64,000 bases of DNA from an uncultured Bacilli bacterium (GCA_910589335.1 CAJUTW010000001.1:1-64000); one strand, 5' to 3'; shown: positions 25,433 to 35,213, counted from the first letter of the stretch. The notes: generated by a model not told the origin, from the sequence alone. A program made the numbers and translations.

Positions 25433-25888
25433 TTAATTAATTATATAAATTGTAAGAGATAAAATACTGGCGAATAAAGATAGTAAAATATAAGGAATTA
25501 GAAGTTTACTTTGTTTACTTTGAATTAAAGCTGTTTCTTCATATAAAAATAAAGTTGATATAAAAGTTCCTAATGATGAGATAAATCCTAAAAATGGATT
25601 TTTTAACATAAAAAATAAAATTGGAAATGATTGATTAAATATATAGTTTATTAATAAAGTTATTTTGTAACTTATTTTTATATCTTTAAATTTAAAAGAT
25701 ATAAAAATATTATAAATTGATATAGAAATAAGTATGTAAATAATTGTCCAGGATATACTATAAAATAATGGTGGTGGAGTAAAGAATGGTAAATTTATTT
25801 CATTAAAATAGTTATAATTTATAGGTAAAATATTATTTAGAAACCATGGTGTTAAGCATAAAATATAAATAAAGATTTTTTTTAACAA
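25433..25888 (-). CDS. TspO/MBR family membrane protein
   Basis: 151 aa, five predicted spans. LPFFTPPPLFYSISWTIIYI matches the loop 1/helix 2 signature of the TspO family (PxxxPPxxxF...WxxLY) and LINYIFNQSFPILFF the helix 3 region. Family members bind porphyrins and other ligands; role in this organism unknown. TTG start with GGAG eight bases upstream on the minus strand; ATG in the leader (ATGATTATTTGTTAA) is a dead end. Confidence 0.8.
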   Translation of the reverse strand: MLKKIFIYILCLTPWFLNNILPINYNYFNEINLPFFTPPPLFYSISWTIIYILISISIYNIFISFKFKDIKISYKITLLINYIFNQSFPILFFMLKNPFLGFISSLGTFISTLFLYEETALIQSKQSKLLIPYILLSLFASILSLTIYIIN

Positions 25889-25957
25889 ATAATCATCTCC
25901 TCTTTAAATATTTTATGTTTTATATTATAATAATATTAGTCTTTTAGGAGGAATTTT

Positions 25958-27112
25958 ATGGAAAGTGAATTATTGTTAGATAATAAAAATGTTATTACTA
26001 TGAAATTGTTACATTACTTTATTACTGAGAAGAATTATAATCCTATTATTTTACAAGGTGTTGAAAATGAAATATGGCTTGAAAATTTAGAAGAGGATTG
26101 TAAAGTAGTTAGAATTGTATCTGGGTATATACATAATGATGAACAATTTAATTTTGATGTTTTTAAGACTAAAAGAATTTTAAAGAAGATAAAGAAAAAA
26201 ACATTTACTTTTAGTGTAAATGTTATGAGTATCTTTTTAGATATGGGAGAGAATGTTACAAAAGAGATTAATGTTGATCCTAAGCTTATGTGTATTAATG
26301 TTCATAATGAAGAGGATATTGTAAAGAGTGATATTATTAAAAATAAGTTTCCGGATTTAGATAGTAAAATGGTTTATAATGAAAATGGTATGGAATTATT
26401 TGTGAAGATTACAAATGATATAAATAAACATAATAAAGATGATGCTAGTAGATTAGAAGAAGTTTTTAAAAGTAAAGTTCCATATATAACTTATTTTTTA
26501 ATTGCTTTTAATATATTTTTATTTATATTACCAATGGTAATAGGGCAATATGAGCATATTATTAGAATGTTTAGTATACATGGTCCTAGTATTAGATCAG
26601 GTCAATATTATAGATTACTTACTGGTATTTTCTTACATGGAAGTCTTATGCATTTAATTTTTAATTGTTATGCATTATATGTAATAGGTACACAAATTGA
26701 GAATTTTTTAGGTAAATTTAAATATATAATTATTTATTTATTTTCTGGAATTATAGGAGCATTTTTCTCAATTATTTTTGGAGGTAATATTTTATCAATA
26801 GGTGCAAGTGGTGCGATATTTGGTCTTATGGGTGCTTTAGTTTATTTTGGTTATTTTTATAGAGTCTATTTAGGAAATGTTTTAAAGAGTCAAATTATTC
26901 CTTTAATATTATTAAATCTTGCGATTGGTTTTTTAGGAGAGGGAATAGATAATGCTGCTCATATAGGTGGTTTAATTGGAGGATTATTTATAACAATGGC
27001 TTTAGGTGTAAAAGATAAGTCATCAAAGATAGAGAAAGTAAATGGATTTATTATTACAGTATTATTCTTCTCTTTTGTTGCTTATATGGGACTTATTTTA
27101 GCTGGTAAATAA
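25958..27112 (+). CDS. Rhomboid intramembrane serine protease (GluP-like)
   Basis: 384 aa. A soluble N-terminal domain of ~170 residues precedes seven spans. HGSLMHLIFNCYALYVIG (~225) is the conserved HxxxHxxxN element, SIGASGAIFG (~275) holds the catalytic serine, and AAHIGGLIGG (~332) the catalytic histidine. Cleaves membrane proteins within the bilayer. In Bacillus, GluP is encoded elsewhere; here it heads the yrr-type gene block. AGGAGG precedes the ATG. Confidence 0.92.
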   Translation: MESELLLDNKNVITMKLLHYFITEKNYNPIILQGVENEIWLENLEEDCKVVRIVSGYIHNDEQFNFDVFKTKRILKKIKKKTFTFSVNVMSIFLDMGENVTKEINVDPKLMCINVHNEEDIVKSDIIKNKFPDLDSKMVYNENGMELFVKITNDINKHNKDDASRLEEVFKSKVPYITYFLIAFNIFLFILPMVIGQYEHIIRMFSIHGPSIRSGQYYRLLTGIFLHGSLMHLIFNCYALYVIGTQIENFLGKFKYIIIYLFSGIIGAFFSIIFGGNILSIGASGAIFGLMGALVYFGYFYRVYLGNVLKSQIIPLILLNLAIGFLGEGIDNAAHIGGLIGGLFITMALGVKDKSSKIEKVNGFIITVLFFSFVAYMGLILAGK

Positions 27113-27180
27113 TTAGTTTTATTGTATTAAATATAGATTAATGGTAAAATTATGATATGATATTAGAGTGAGGTGATAAT

Positions 27181-27435
27181 ATGCCACAAGAAAAAACTAG
27201 TTTATTTGATATTAGAGAAATTGATGCAGAACTTACAAGAGTTACTTTGAAAGAAGTATATGAAGCTTTAGAAGAAAGAGGTTATAATCCAACTAATCAA
27301 ATTGTTGGTTACTTAATTAGTGGAGACCCTGGGTATATTTCAAGTTATAAAGATGCTAGAAATAAAATTCAAGAAATTGATCGTGCTAAGATAGTAGAAA
27401 TTTTACTTGTAGAATTTCAAAATTATAATAAATGA
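27181..27435 (+). CDS. IreB family regulatory phosphoprotein (YrzL)
   Basis: 84 aa, full length. [39 protein letters not shown] and [12 protein letters not shown] are highly conserved in this family. IreB is a substrate of the IreK-type PASTA kinase linked to cell-envelope stress and cephalosporin tolerance in Enterococcus; no kinase gene lies in this window. Its TGA stop overlaps the ATG of ruvX, as in other Bacilli. Confidence 0.95.
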   Translation: MPQEKTSLFDIREIDAELTRVTLKEVYEALEERGYNPTNQIVGYLISGDPGYISSYKDARNKIQEIDRAKIVEILLVEFQNYNK

Positions 27436-27842
27436 AATATTTAGGTTTAGATTTAGGAAGTAGAACTTTAGGTGTTGCAGTAAGTGATAAAACTGGATTA
27501 ATTGCTAGTAATTATAAAGTTATACGTCATAATGAAGAGTATGATAGATTACTTAATGAAGTTTTGTTATTAGTTAAAGAATTAGAAATAGAAGCAATTG
27601 TATTAGGATTTCCTAAAAATATGAATAATACAATAGGCCCTAAGGGAGAATTAAGCTTAAATTTTAAAGAAGAATTAGAAAAAATAGTTAATATACCTGT
27701 TTTTTTGCAAGATGAAAGACTTTCTACTAAAAGTGCAACTGATATGTTGATACAGGGAAATGTTTCTAGAAAAGCAAGAAAAAAAGTGGTGGATAGTGTT
27801 GCTGCTACAATAATATTACAAACATATTTAGATAGGAGTTAG
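27432..27842 (+). CDS. ruvX: Putative pre-16S rRNA nuclease / Holliday junction resolvase, YqgF family
   Basis: 136 aa, RNase H-like fold. [19 protein letters not shown] opens with the catalytic Asp. [36 protein letters not shown] (second acid) and [14 protein letters not shown] (last acid) complete the family signature. YqgF matures the 5' end of 16S rRNA in Escherichia coli. ATGA overlap with ireB indicates translational coupling. Confidence 0.95.
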   Translation: MKYLGLDLGSRTLGVAVSDKTGLIASNYKVIRHNEEYDRLLNEVLLLVKELEIEAIVLGFPKNMNNTIGPKGELSLNFKEELEKIVNIPVFLQDERLSTKSATDMLIQGNVSRKARKKVVDSVAATIILQTYLDRS

Positions 27843-27847
27843 AAAAT

Positions 27848-28150
27848 ATGAAAAAAAATACGTTTACAATGTTAGATGAAAATGGAAATGAAGTAGTATA
27901 TGATGTATTATTTACATTTGAAAGTGATGAGACAAATAAAAATTATATTGTTTATACAGATAATAAAAAAGATGAAACTGGTAATGTAGAAGTTTATGCA
28001 TCTATTTATGATCCAAATGATCCTAAGAGTAAATTAGAAGCAATTACTACTGAAAAGGAATGGAAAGTAATTGAAACAATTTTAGATACATTACAAGAAG
28101 AAGTTAGAAACAAGATGGGTAAATCTGAGCAAGAAAATATTGAGCAATAG
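27848..28150 (+). CDS. DUF1292 family protein (YrzB-like)
   Basis: 100 aa, acidic. TFTMLDENGNEVVYDVLFTF, NYIVYTDNKKDETGNVEVYA and a C-terminal helix match DUF1292, which follows ireB-ruvX in most Bacilli. Function unknown. Five bases after ruvX. Confidence 0.93.
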   Translation: MKKNTFTMLDENGNEVVYDVLFTFESDETNKNYIVYTDNKKDETGNVEVYASIYDPNDPKSKLEAITTEKEWKVIETILDTLQEEVRNKMGKSEQENIEQ

Positions 28151-28174
28151 CTCTTTATTTTTTCTGGAGGTTAT

Positions 28175-29242
28175 ATGGTAGTAAAATTAAAAAGACCAAA
28201 GCCACTTTTAATTATTATAATATTTCTTATAACTTTGTTTTTAATTATTGGAGTTTTTGGATATTTATGTAGCTCAACTAATTATAAAAGTAAAGATAAA
28301 ATAGAAATAGAAATTACTAGTGGGACAAGTACTTCTGAAATTGCAAATATTTTAAAAGATAAGAAGTTAATTAAAAGTGAATTATTATTTAAAGCTTATG
28401 TTAAAATTTATAATGTTAAATTAAAGGCAGCAACTTATATTTTTAGTAAAAGTATGAATTTAAAAGAAATAGTTAATGAATTAGAAAAGGGAAGTAATTA
28501 TAATCCTAATTTAATAAAATTAACTTTTAAAGAAGGAGAAAGAGTAACTGATTATGCAAAAGTCATTTCTGTAAAAACTAATAATAGTTATGAAAGTGTA
28601 ATTGCTACTTTTAAAGATTATAATTATATAAATAGTTTAATTTCTAAATATTGGTTTTTATCTAGTGCTATTTTAGATCCTAATATTTATTATCCTTTAG
28701 AAGGTTATTTAGCTCCTGATACATATTATTTTGATAATAAAGATGTAAGTGTTACTGAAATTATTGAAACTATGTTAAATGAAATGAATAAGAAGCTTGA
28801 AAAATATAAAAGTAGTTTAGGAGATAAAGTTCATGAAAGATTAACGATGGCATCTATTGTAGAGTTAGAAGGAACTAATATTACTAATCGTAAAATGATT
28901 GTTGGAGTCTTTAATAATAGAATTAACAAAGGAATGAATCTTGGTAGTGATGTTACGACTTATTATGGTTTACAAGCTGCAATGACAAGTGATTTAACAA
29001 CTGAGGAGTTTGCTAGTATTAATTCATATAATACGAGAGCTGTTGGAATGGTTGGAAAGATGCCTATAGGGCCTATATGTAATCCTAGTGATTCAAGTAT
29101 AGAGGCTAGTATTAGTCCTACTTTAAATGATTATTTATTCTTTGTTGCAGATAAACATGGTAATATATTTTATACAAAAACTAATCAAGAACATGATCAA
29201 AAAGTAGCAGAGATTAAAGCAAAAGGTGATTGGATTTGGTAG
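28175..29242 (+). CDS. mltG: Endolytic murein transglycosylase MltG (YceG-like)
   Basis: 355 aa. N-terminal membrane span (~12-35), a LysM-like subdomain (IEITSGTSTSEIANILKDKK), then the YceG catalytic domain. SIVELEGTNITNRKMIVGVF holds the catalytic Glu (ASIVELE), with NLGSDVTTYYG, NTRAVGMVGKMPIGPICNPS and FVADKHGNIFYTKTNQEHDQ. It cuts nascent glycan strands and sets their length. The family norm is SIVEKE; here the Lys is Leu. Operon position matches yrrL. Confidence 0.94.
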   Translation: MVVKLKRPKPLLIIIIFLITLFLIIGVFGYLCSSTNYKSKDKIEIEITSGTSTSEIANILKDKKLIKSELLFKAYVKIYNVKLKAATYIFSKSMNLKEIVNELEKGSNYNPNLIKLTFKEGERVTDYAKVISVKTNNSYESVIATFKDYNYINSLISKYWFLSSAILDPNIYYPLEGYLAPDTYYFDNKDVSVTEIIETMLNEMNKKLEKYKSSLGDKVHERLTMASIVELEGTNITNRKMIVGVFNNRINKGMNLGSDVTTYYGLQAAMTSDLTTEEFASINSYNTRAVGMVGKMPIGPICNPSDSSIEASISPTLNDYLFFVADKHGNIFYTKTNQEHDQKVAEIKAKGDWIW

Positions 29243-29266
29243 TTATTATAAAGGAATGAAGAGAAG

Positions 29267-29857
29267 ATGAATGAAAATATTATTAGACAAATAAAAAATT
29301 ATGCAGATAAAGAAAATGTTCCGATTATGACTGATGATGGAATTAATTATTTAATTAATTATATAAAAGAAAATGCTGTTAAAAATATTTTAGAAATTGG
29401 TACTGCTATTGGGTATTCAGCTATTATGATGTGTAGTGTTAGTGATGATATATTTGTAACTACTATTGAAAGAGATGAAAAAAGGTATTTAGAAGCTTTA
29501 AAAAATATAAAGTTATTAGGTTTAGAGAATAGAATTAGATTAATTTATAAAGATGCTTTAGAGGTAGTAATTGATGAAAAATATGATTTAATTTTTATAG
29601 ATGCTGCTAAAGCTCAAAACATTAAGTTTTTTGAAAAATTTGAAAATAATTTAAATAATAATGGTACAATTATTACAGATAATATGAATTTTCATGGTTT
29701 AGTTTTAAAAAATGATAAAGAAATTACTAGTAGAAATTTACGACAATTAGTAAGAAAAGTTAAAAACTATAAGACGTTTTTAGAAGAAAATGACAAATAT
29801 ACTACAGAATTTCTTGATATAGGTGATGGAGTTGCTGTTAGTAAAAGAAAAATATAG
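29267..29857 (+). CDS. tRNA 5-hydroxyuridine O-methyltransferase-like (TrmR/YrrM)
   Basis: 196 aa. SAM site ILEIGTAIGYSAIMM (motif I), VTTIERDEKRY, and DLIFIDAAKAQ (metal-binding Asp) followed by ITDNMNFHG. Class I O-methyltransferase of the catechol-OMT type. Bacillus YrrM (TrmR) methylates 5-hydroxyuridine in tRNA to mo5U, and its partners trhP1 and trhP2 follow shortly downstream, which supports this call. Confidence 0.88.
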   Translation: MNENIIRQIKNYADKENVPIMTDDGINYLINYIKENAVKNILEIGTAIGYSAIMMCSVSDDIFVTTIERDEKRYLEALKNIKLLGLENRIRLIYKDALEVVIDEKYDLIFIDAAKAQNIKFFEKFENNLNNNGTIITDNMNFHGLVLKNDKEITSRNLRQLVRKVKNYKTFLEENDKYTTEFLDIGDGVAVSKRKI

Positions 29858-29888
29858 AATAATATTTTCTATATAAGAGGGTGATTTA

Positions 29889-30758
29889 ATGTCTTTAATT
29901 CAGATTTTAGATTGTAGTGAAGCACTTGGTACTTGTTGTAGTGATTATGGATTAGTTACAGTGTTAGATTCATGTCGAAAAATACTTAATTTAATACAAT
30001 TAGTTGCACCTATAATCTTAATTGTTTGGAGTTGTGTTGGATTAATAAGTTTAATAATTAATCCAGAAGAAAAAAAGTTAAAAAAGTCTTTAATAAATAA
30101 GTATTTAGCTGCGGTTTTATGTTTTTTTATTCCAGTTATTATTGATGCTATGTTAGGTTTAATGCCTGAAACTTTTAGTGTTTCGGCTTGTTGGAAACAA
30201 GCGCAAGTTTCTGCTGAAATTGTTAGAAGTTTAAGAAATGAATATATAAGTGAAAAAGATAAAACTCAATCTCCTATTTTACTTAATCCTGATGAATATG
30301 AACCAGGAGATGAGAGAGAAGAACCTGTTGTTGGAAGTTCTAATTCGGTTAATGGTGGTTCTGGAGCGGGAAGTAAAAAAGGAAAAGAGATAGTAAAATA
30401 CGCTAGAAGTTTTGTTGGACAAAGATATGTTTGGGGAGGATTTTGGAATGGTGAGTTGCCATATACTGGAACAGATTGTAGTGGGTTTGTACAAGGTGTT
30501 TTTGCTCATCATGGTATAAGTTTAGGAAGAGATACTACTTCACAATGGGCAGATAAAAGTAAATTTACTATTGTTGAGGGTGAAATTAAAGCAGGAGATT
30601 TAGTTATGTATAGTGAGCATGTTGGTATTTTAACAGGTAATGGTAATGAAATAATTCATGCTAAAGGAACAAATTATGGAATAGTTATTGATTCTGATTA
30701 TAAAACGTGTTCTTCTAAAGCTATATTTGGAATTATGAGAATAAATGGAGTAAATTAG
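29889..30758 (+). CDS. Two-helix VirB2-like module fused to an NlpC/P60 peptidase
   Basis: 289 aa. Residues ~30-90 form two membrane helices (LVAPIILIVWSCVGLISLII, AAVLCFFIPVIIDAMLGL) separated by a charged EEKKLKK turn and flanked by cysteines (TCCSDY, SACWKQ). The same layout and FFIP motif occur in the proteins at 50747 and 51159. A disordered linker leads to NlpC/P60: KYARSFVGQRYVWGGF, then TDCSGFVQG (C197), SEHVGIL (H244), EIIHAKG (H257). It should cleave peptidoglycan stem peptides outside the membrane. It interrupts the conserved yrr block and may be functionally tied to the secretion locus 20 kb downstream. Confidence 0.85.
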   Translation: MSLIQILDCSEALGTCCSDYGLVTVLDSCRKILNLIQLVAPIILIVWSCVGLISLIINPEEKKLKKSLINKYLAAVLCFFIPVIIDAMLGLMPETFSVSACWKQAQVSAEIVRSLRNEYISEKDKTQSPILLNPDEYEPGDEREEPVVGSSNSVNGGSGAGSKKGKEIVKYARSFVGQRYVWGGFWNGELPYTGTDCSGFVQGVFAHHGISLGRDTTSQWADKSKFTIVEGEIKAGDLVMYSEHVGILTGNGNEIIHAKGTNYGIVIDSDYKTCSSKAIFGIMRINGVN

Positions 30759-30766
30759 GAGGCTAT

Positions 30767-31552
30767 ATGTTTGATGTTGATGTAAGAAAAAAAAGTAATT
30801 TCAATCAAAATTCAACAAAGAAAAAGCATAGTCATTTTGATAAAAAAACAAAAACTATATTTGCTGTTTGTCTATCAATATTTCTTATAGTCTTTTTAGT
30901 TTTTTATGTTTTTAATAAAAATAAAGAAGAAGATTATAAAGATATAAAAGAAAATAAAAAAGAGTTTTTAGTTTATACTAAGTATAAAAAAACAAATACT
31001 AATTATAAAATCTTTGTACCTTATGTAAATATTCAAAGTGATATTATTAAACAAGTTAATAAAGATATTGATTTATTTACAGAGGAATTTATAAGTGCAA
31101 AAAAGTGTTCTATAATTTATGAGTATAGTATTAGTGGAATAATCTTATCTGTAGTTGTAAAAGTAATAGATTATACTACGCAATATGCTCCAGATGTTTA
31201 TTTTAGAAGTTATAATATTAATTTATCTACACTTGAAGTTATTTCTGATGAGGCATTATTAGGTTTTTTTGGAACAGATTATAATAATGTTGAAGTTTTA
31301 ATTTCAGAACAATTTAAATTATATCATCAAGAAATTGTTGAAGAAGGATATTATCATCAAGATGAATGTAATTATAATTGTTTTTTAAATTATCGTGGAA
31401 TTGATGATTATATGGATAATGTTGTTTTTTATGTTAAAAATGGAGACTTGGTTGCTTATAAATCGTTTGTGTTCTTTTCTATTTTTGGTGAAGAAGAATA
31501 TTTTGAAGATGAAGATTACGAATTTTTAATAGTAAAAACTGATAAAAATTAA
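30767..31552 (+). CDS. Membrane-anchored protein, unknown
   Basis: 261 aa. Charged N-terminus, one span at ~28-50, then an outside domain with FVPYVNIQSDIIKQVNKDID and YYHQDECNYNCFLNYRGIDD. The domain order loosely resembles DUF3298-type proteins, not confirmed. Eight bases after the NlpC/P60 gene, with AGGAGG overlapping the junction, so co-transcribed and possibly a partner. Confidence 0.65.
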   Translation: MFDVDVRKKSNFNQNSTKKKHSHFDKKTKTIFAVCLSIFLIVFLVFYVFNKNKEEDYKDIKENKKEFLVYTKYKKTNTNYKIFVPYVNIQSDIIKQVNKDIDLFTEEFISAKKCSIIYEYSISGIILSVVVKVIDYTTQYAPDVYFRSYNINLSTLEVISDEALLGFFGTDYNNVEVLISEQFKLYHQEIVEEGYYHQDECNYNCFLNYRGIDDYMDNVVFYVKNGDLVAYKSFVFFSIFGEEEYFEDEDYEFLIVKTDKN

Positions 31553-31560
31553 ATTTTTGG

Positions 31561-31595
31561 AAGAAAGTTTAAATGCAATTACTTTCTTTTTTTTT
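31561..31595 (+). terminator. Rho-independent terminator
   Basis: AGAAAGT/ACTTTCT stem followed by T residues; separates the inserted pair from trhP1. Confidence 0.6.
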
Positions 31596-31627
31596 CGTTA
31601 TATTGTATACTATGTTGGAGGTGGACT

Positions 31628-32497
31628 ATGAAGCTTTTAATTGAACCTAGTAATAAAAATAAATTATATTTAGATATTGTTGATGGTGTTATTTTACCTC
31701 TTGATGATTTAGCAGTTGAGAGTAATATTTATTTTACTTTAGAAGAAATAGAAAAAATATCGAAAAATTATAATGATGTTGAAATCTTTGTAAAAATTAA
31801 TAAAAATTTAATGAATAATGATATAGATAAAGTAAGAGATATTTTAATTAAATTAGATAAGCTTAAAATTAAGGGAATATTTTTTTATGATTTAGCTATT
31901 TTACAACTAAAAAAAGAATTAAATTTAGATGTTGATTTAGTTTGGAATCAAACTCATATGGTTAATAATTATAAAACGTGTAATTATTATTTTGAAAAAG
32001 GTGTTAAATACGCACTTCTTGGAAAAGAAATAACATTAGATGAGATAAAAGAAATATTAGAAAAAAGTAAAATTATTAGTATGGTAGAAGTTGTTAGTAG
32101 ACCAAGTGTTGCTTTTTCAAAAAGAAAATTAGTTAGTAACTATTTAAAGAATGAAGGAAGAGCTTTAGAAAATAAACTTACAATAAAAGAAAAAATAACA
32201 GATACTTTTTATGATGTTGTTGAAGATAAGAATGGAACTAGTTTTTATTTAAATAGGATTATGAATGGAACTAGTATTATTAAAGAGTTATTTGATAATG
32301 AGTGTAGTTATATTATTTTTAGAGAGTATGGTTTGGAAGATAATTTTTTTCAGTTAATCATTGATACTAAGAAATATATTTTGAATGGTTGTCTTGAAAA
32401 TGATTATAATGATTATGTTGATAAATATAAAATATTGGGTGATGATACTAATTTCTTTTTTAAGAAGACTATTTATAGGGTGAAGAAAAATGGATAA
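31628..32497 (+). CDS. trhP1: U32 family protein, TrhP1 (YrrN) type
   Basis: 289 aa, the shorter U32-family partner. VDGVILPLDDLAVESNIYFT, VWNQTHMVNNYKTCNYYFEK and VVSRPSVAFSKRKLVSNYLK follow the YrrN pattern. With TrhP2 it makes 5-hydroxyuridine at tRNA position 34 from prephenate in Bacillus. It overlaps trhP2 by eight bases. TATACT at ~31606 may be part of its promoter. TGGAGGTGG precedes the ATG. Confidence 0.85.
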   Translation: MKLLIEPSNKNKLYLDIVDGVILPLDDLAVESNIYFTLEEIEKISKNYNDVEIFVKINKNLMNNDIDKVRDILIKLDKLKIKGIFFYDLAILQLKKELNLDVDLVWNQTHMVNNYKTCNYYFEKGVKYALLGKEITLDEIKEILEKSKIISMVEVVSRPSVAFSKRKLVSNYLKNEGRALENKLTIKEKITDTFYDVVEDKNGTSFYLNRIMNGTSIIKELFDNECSYIIFREYGLEDNFFQLIIDTKKYILNGCLENDYNDYVDKYKILGDDTNFFFKKTIYRVKKNG

Positions 32498-33695
32498 AAT
32501 AGAATTATTATCTCCTGCTGGAGATTTGGAAAGACTTAAAGTAACTCTTTTATATGGGGCTGATGCTGTATATATTGGTGGTGAAAAATATAGTTTAAGG
32601 GCTAATGCTACTAATTTTTCTTTAGAAGATATTAGAGAAGGGTGTCAATTTGCTCATAAACTTTCGAAAAAGGTTTATCTTACTTTAAATATTGTTTTTC
32701 ATAATGAAGATATGGAAGAGGTAGAGAAATATATTAATGATGTAGTTCTTTGTGGAATTGATGCTTTTATAGTTAGTGACCCTTTTTTAATTTCTTATAT
32801 TAAAAGTAATTATCAAGTAGAAGTTCATTTATCTACACAAAATTCAACTAGTAATTATGAGGCTGTTTCATTTTTTAAAAATGAGGGTATTGATAGGGTT
32901 GTTTTAGCTCGAGAATTATCTTTATTAGAAATTAAAGAAATTATTGATAAAACTTTAATTGATGTTGAAGTTTTTATACATGGAGCAATGTGTACTTGTT
33001 TTAGTGGAAGGTGTGCTTTATCAAATTATGTTACGAATCGTGATGCTAATAGAGGTGGTTGTGCTCAAATTTGTAGATTTGCTTTTTCTAATGATGGGTA
33101 TAATGATTTTACTTTTGCTACAAAAGATAATAATTTAGCGGATTATATTGGGGATTTAATTGATATTGGTGTTGCAAGTTTAAAAGTTGAGGGAAGAATG
33201 CGATCTTTATATTATTTAGCAACAGTTATAGGAACGTACCGAGAAATAATAGATAATTATTATAATAATAGTTTAACAGAAGAAAAAATGTCTATATTTA
33301 AGAAGAGACTTGATAGAGTTGCTAATAGGGAGACATCTTCACATTATCTTTTAAAAGAAGCTGATTATACTGATCAATATTATACTGGAAGAAGTGAAGT
33401 TTCTAATCAAGATTATTTAGGACAAGTAATTAGTTATAATAAAGATAAAAAATTACTGAAATTTTATGAGAGAAATTATTTTGAAGTAGGTGATACTATA
33501 GAATTATTTACATCTAGTGGTGAGCATTTTGAATTTAAAGTAGAAAAGTTATATGATGAAGATATGAATTTAATTGAAGTTGCAAGACATCCAGATAATA
33601 TATATTATTTAGAAGTAGATTGTGATTTTTCAATTGAAGAATATGCGATGTTAAAAATTGTTAGGAGATTAAAAGATGAAAAAGAATTTTTATAA
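32490..33695 (+). CDS. trhP2: U32 family peptidase-like tRNA hydroxylation protein, TrhP2 (YrrO)
   Basis: 401 aa. LLSPAGDLERLKVTLLYGAD opens the family. EVFIHGAMCTCFSGRCALSN and GGCAQICRF carry the cysteines that bind an iron-sulfur cluster in U32 proteins. The C-terminal beta domain (YLGQVISYNKDKKLLKFYER) is complete. Works with TrhP1; the methyltransferase at 29267 would act next. Some U32 proteins were annotated as collagenases; the tRNA role is better supported by this synteny. Confidence 0.93.
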   Translation: MDKIELLSPAGDLERLKVTLLYGADAVYIGGEKYSLRANATNFSLEDIREGCQFAHKLSKKVYLTLNIVFHNEDMEEVEKYINDVVLCGIDAFIVSDPFLISYIKSNYQVEVHLSTQNSTSNYEAVSFFKNEGIDRVVLARELSLLEIKEIIDKTLIDVEVFIHGAMCTCFSGRCALSNYVTNRDANRGGCAQICRFAFSNDGYNDFTFATKDNNLADYIGDLIDIGVASLKVEGRMRSLYYLATVIGTYREIIDNYYNNSLTEEKMSIFKKRLDRVANRETSSHYLLKEADYTDQYYTGRSEVSNQDYLGQVISYNKDKKLLKFYERNYFEVGDTIELFTSSGEHFEFKVEKLYDEDMNLIEVARHPDNIYYLEVDCDFSIEEYAMLKIVRRLKDEKEFL

Positions 33696-34074
33696 AGTAC
33701 CTTTATATAAATCAAGTACAAATATTATGAGTTTAAAAAGAGCAGGAGAGATTGTTTGTTATTCTGGACGCTTTGGTGTTAGAGAAGTTGTGACTGATAA
33801 AAAAATTGCTATATTAAATATTTTAGAAATTAATAAAAAAACTACAAGTGAGTATGTTTCTAAAAGGAGTAGAATTTTAAAATATTTACATAGTAAAGCT
33901 TTAAACGAAGAAGGAGTTAAACTTTATATTAAAGAAGAAGATTTAAATAAAGCTAAGCCGATTACTGAAAAAGAATTTAATGAATATTTTGATAATTTTA
34001 ATGATTTGGAAATTAATCAAATTCTTAAAAATATTTATGAGTATCAATTAAAAAATCAAAAAGTAAAAAAATAA
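33676..34074 (+). CDS. Small protein overlapping trhP2, unknown
   Basis: 132 aa, basic and lysine-rich. Its ATG lies 20 bases inside trhP2, with TTAGGAG nine bases upstream, indicating coupled translation. YKSSTNIMSLKRAGEIVCYS and VSKRSRILKYLHSKALNEEG are its clearest segments. No family recognised; a role alongside TrhP2 or the next gene is possible. Confidence 0.6.
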   Translation: MKKNFYKVPLYKSSTNIMSLKRAGEIVCYSGRFGVREVVTDKKIAILNILEINKKTTSEYVSKRSRILKYLHSKALNEEGVKLYIKEEDLNKAKPITEKEFNEYFDNFNDLEINQILKNIYEYQLKNQKVKK

Positions 34075-34085
34075 TAGGAGTTATT

Positions 34086-35213
34086 ATGAATGATAAGTTA
34101 GATTTAGCTAAAAATAATTTTTTAAATAAAGAAAAAAATTTAAGTTGTTATGCAACTAAAAGTAGTGATGCTATTAGAATAGAAGAAGATAAGTCTTTAA
34201 ATGATATACGTCCTAATTTTTTTCATGATATAGATAAAATTATATATTCTCTTAGTTATATGAGATATTTAGATAAAACTCAAGTTTTTTCGCGAATAGA
34301 AAATGATCATATTAGTAAAAGAATAACACATGTGCAAATGGTTAGTAAAATAGCAAGAACGATTGGTAGGGCACTAAACTTAAATGAGGATTTAATCGAG
34401 GCAATTGCACTGGGACATGATATAGGACATACTCCTTTAGGACATTTTGGAGAGACTTTATTAAATGAAATATCATTAAGAGAGCTAAATCTTTATTTTG
34501 CACATAATATACAGAGTGTTAGACATTTAATGAGTGTTGAAAATAATGGAAGGGGTTTCAACTTAAGTATTCAAGTTTTAGATGGGATAATGTGTCATAA
34601 TGGAGAGATGCTTAATTCAAAATATGAACCTGTAAAAAAAGATACTGTAGAATTTTTAAGAGATTATGAATTATCATATAAAGATTTAGAAACATCTAGA
34701 AAGATGCATCCTATGACATTAGAAGGTTGTGTTGTAAGAATTAGTGATATTATAGGGTATATAGGTAGAGATATAGAAGATGCTGTTAGACTAAATAGAA
34801 TTAAATTAGAAGACATTCCTTCAAATATTACAAATGTACTAGGTAAGACTAATAGTTCAATTGTAAATACAATAGTTTTAGATATCATTGAAAATAGTAT
34901 TAATAAACCCTATATTAAAATGAGTGATAAAGTTTTTAAAGCTTTATTTGAACTTAAAAAATTTAATTATAAAAATATTTATGATTATAGTTTAAAATTG
35001 GAAGATAAAGAATATTATAGAAAAGGTATGAATAAAATATTTGATAGATATTTAAAAGATATTGAAAATAAAAATTATGATAGTATAATTTTTAAAATAT
35101 TTTTAAATGACCAAGTTGATAAATATAATAAAGAAACTAGTGATAAGAGAAAAGTTATTGATTTTATAGCTGGAATGACTGATGAGTTATTTTTTAAAGA
35201 AATTGAGAAGTAA
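34086..35213 (+). CDS. dNTP triphosphohydrolase (dGTPase-like, HD superfamily)
   Basis: 375 aa. RIENDHISKRITHVQMVSKI carries the first metal His. AIALGHDIGHTPLGHFGETL is the HD pair with the downstream His, and VVRISDIIGYIGRDIEDA supplies the last Asp. Family members remove tripolyphosphate from dGTP or other dNTPs. Eleven bases after the previous gene. In Bacillus the corresponding spot carries udk, which is missing here. Confidence 0.88.
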   Translation: MNDKLDLAKNNFLNKEKNLSCYATKSSDAIRIEEDKSLNDIRPNFFHDIDKIIYSLSYMRYLDKTQVFSRIENDHISKRITHVQMVSKIARTIGRALNLNEDLIEAIALGHDIGHTPLGHFGETLLNEISLRELNLYFAHNIQSVRHLMSVENNGRGFNLSIQVLDGIMCHNGEMLNSKYEPVKKDTVEFLRDYELSYKDLETSRKMHPMTLEGCVVRISDIIGYIGRDIEDAVRLNRIKLEDIPSNITNVLGKTNSSIVNTIVLDIIENSINKPYIKMSDKVFKALFELKKFNYKNIYDYSLKLEDKEYYRKGMNKIFDRYLKDIENKNYDSIIFKIFLNDQVDKYNKETSDKRKVIDFIAGMTDELFFKEIEK

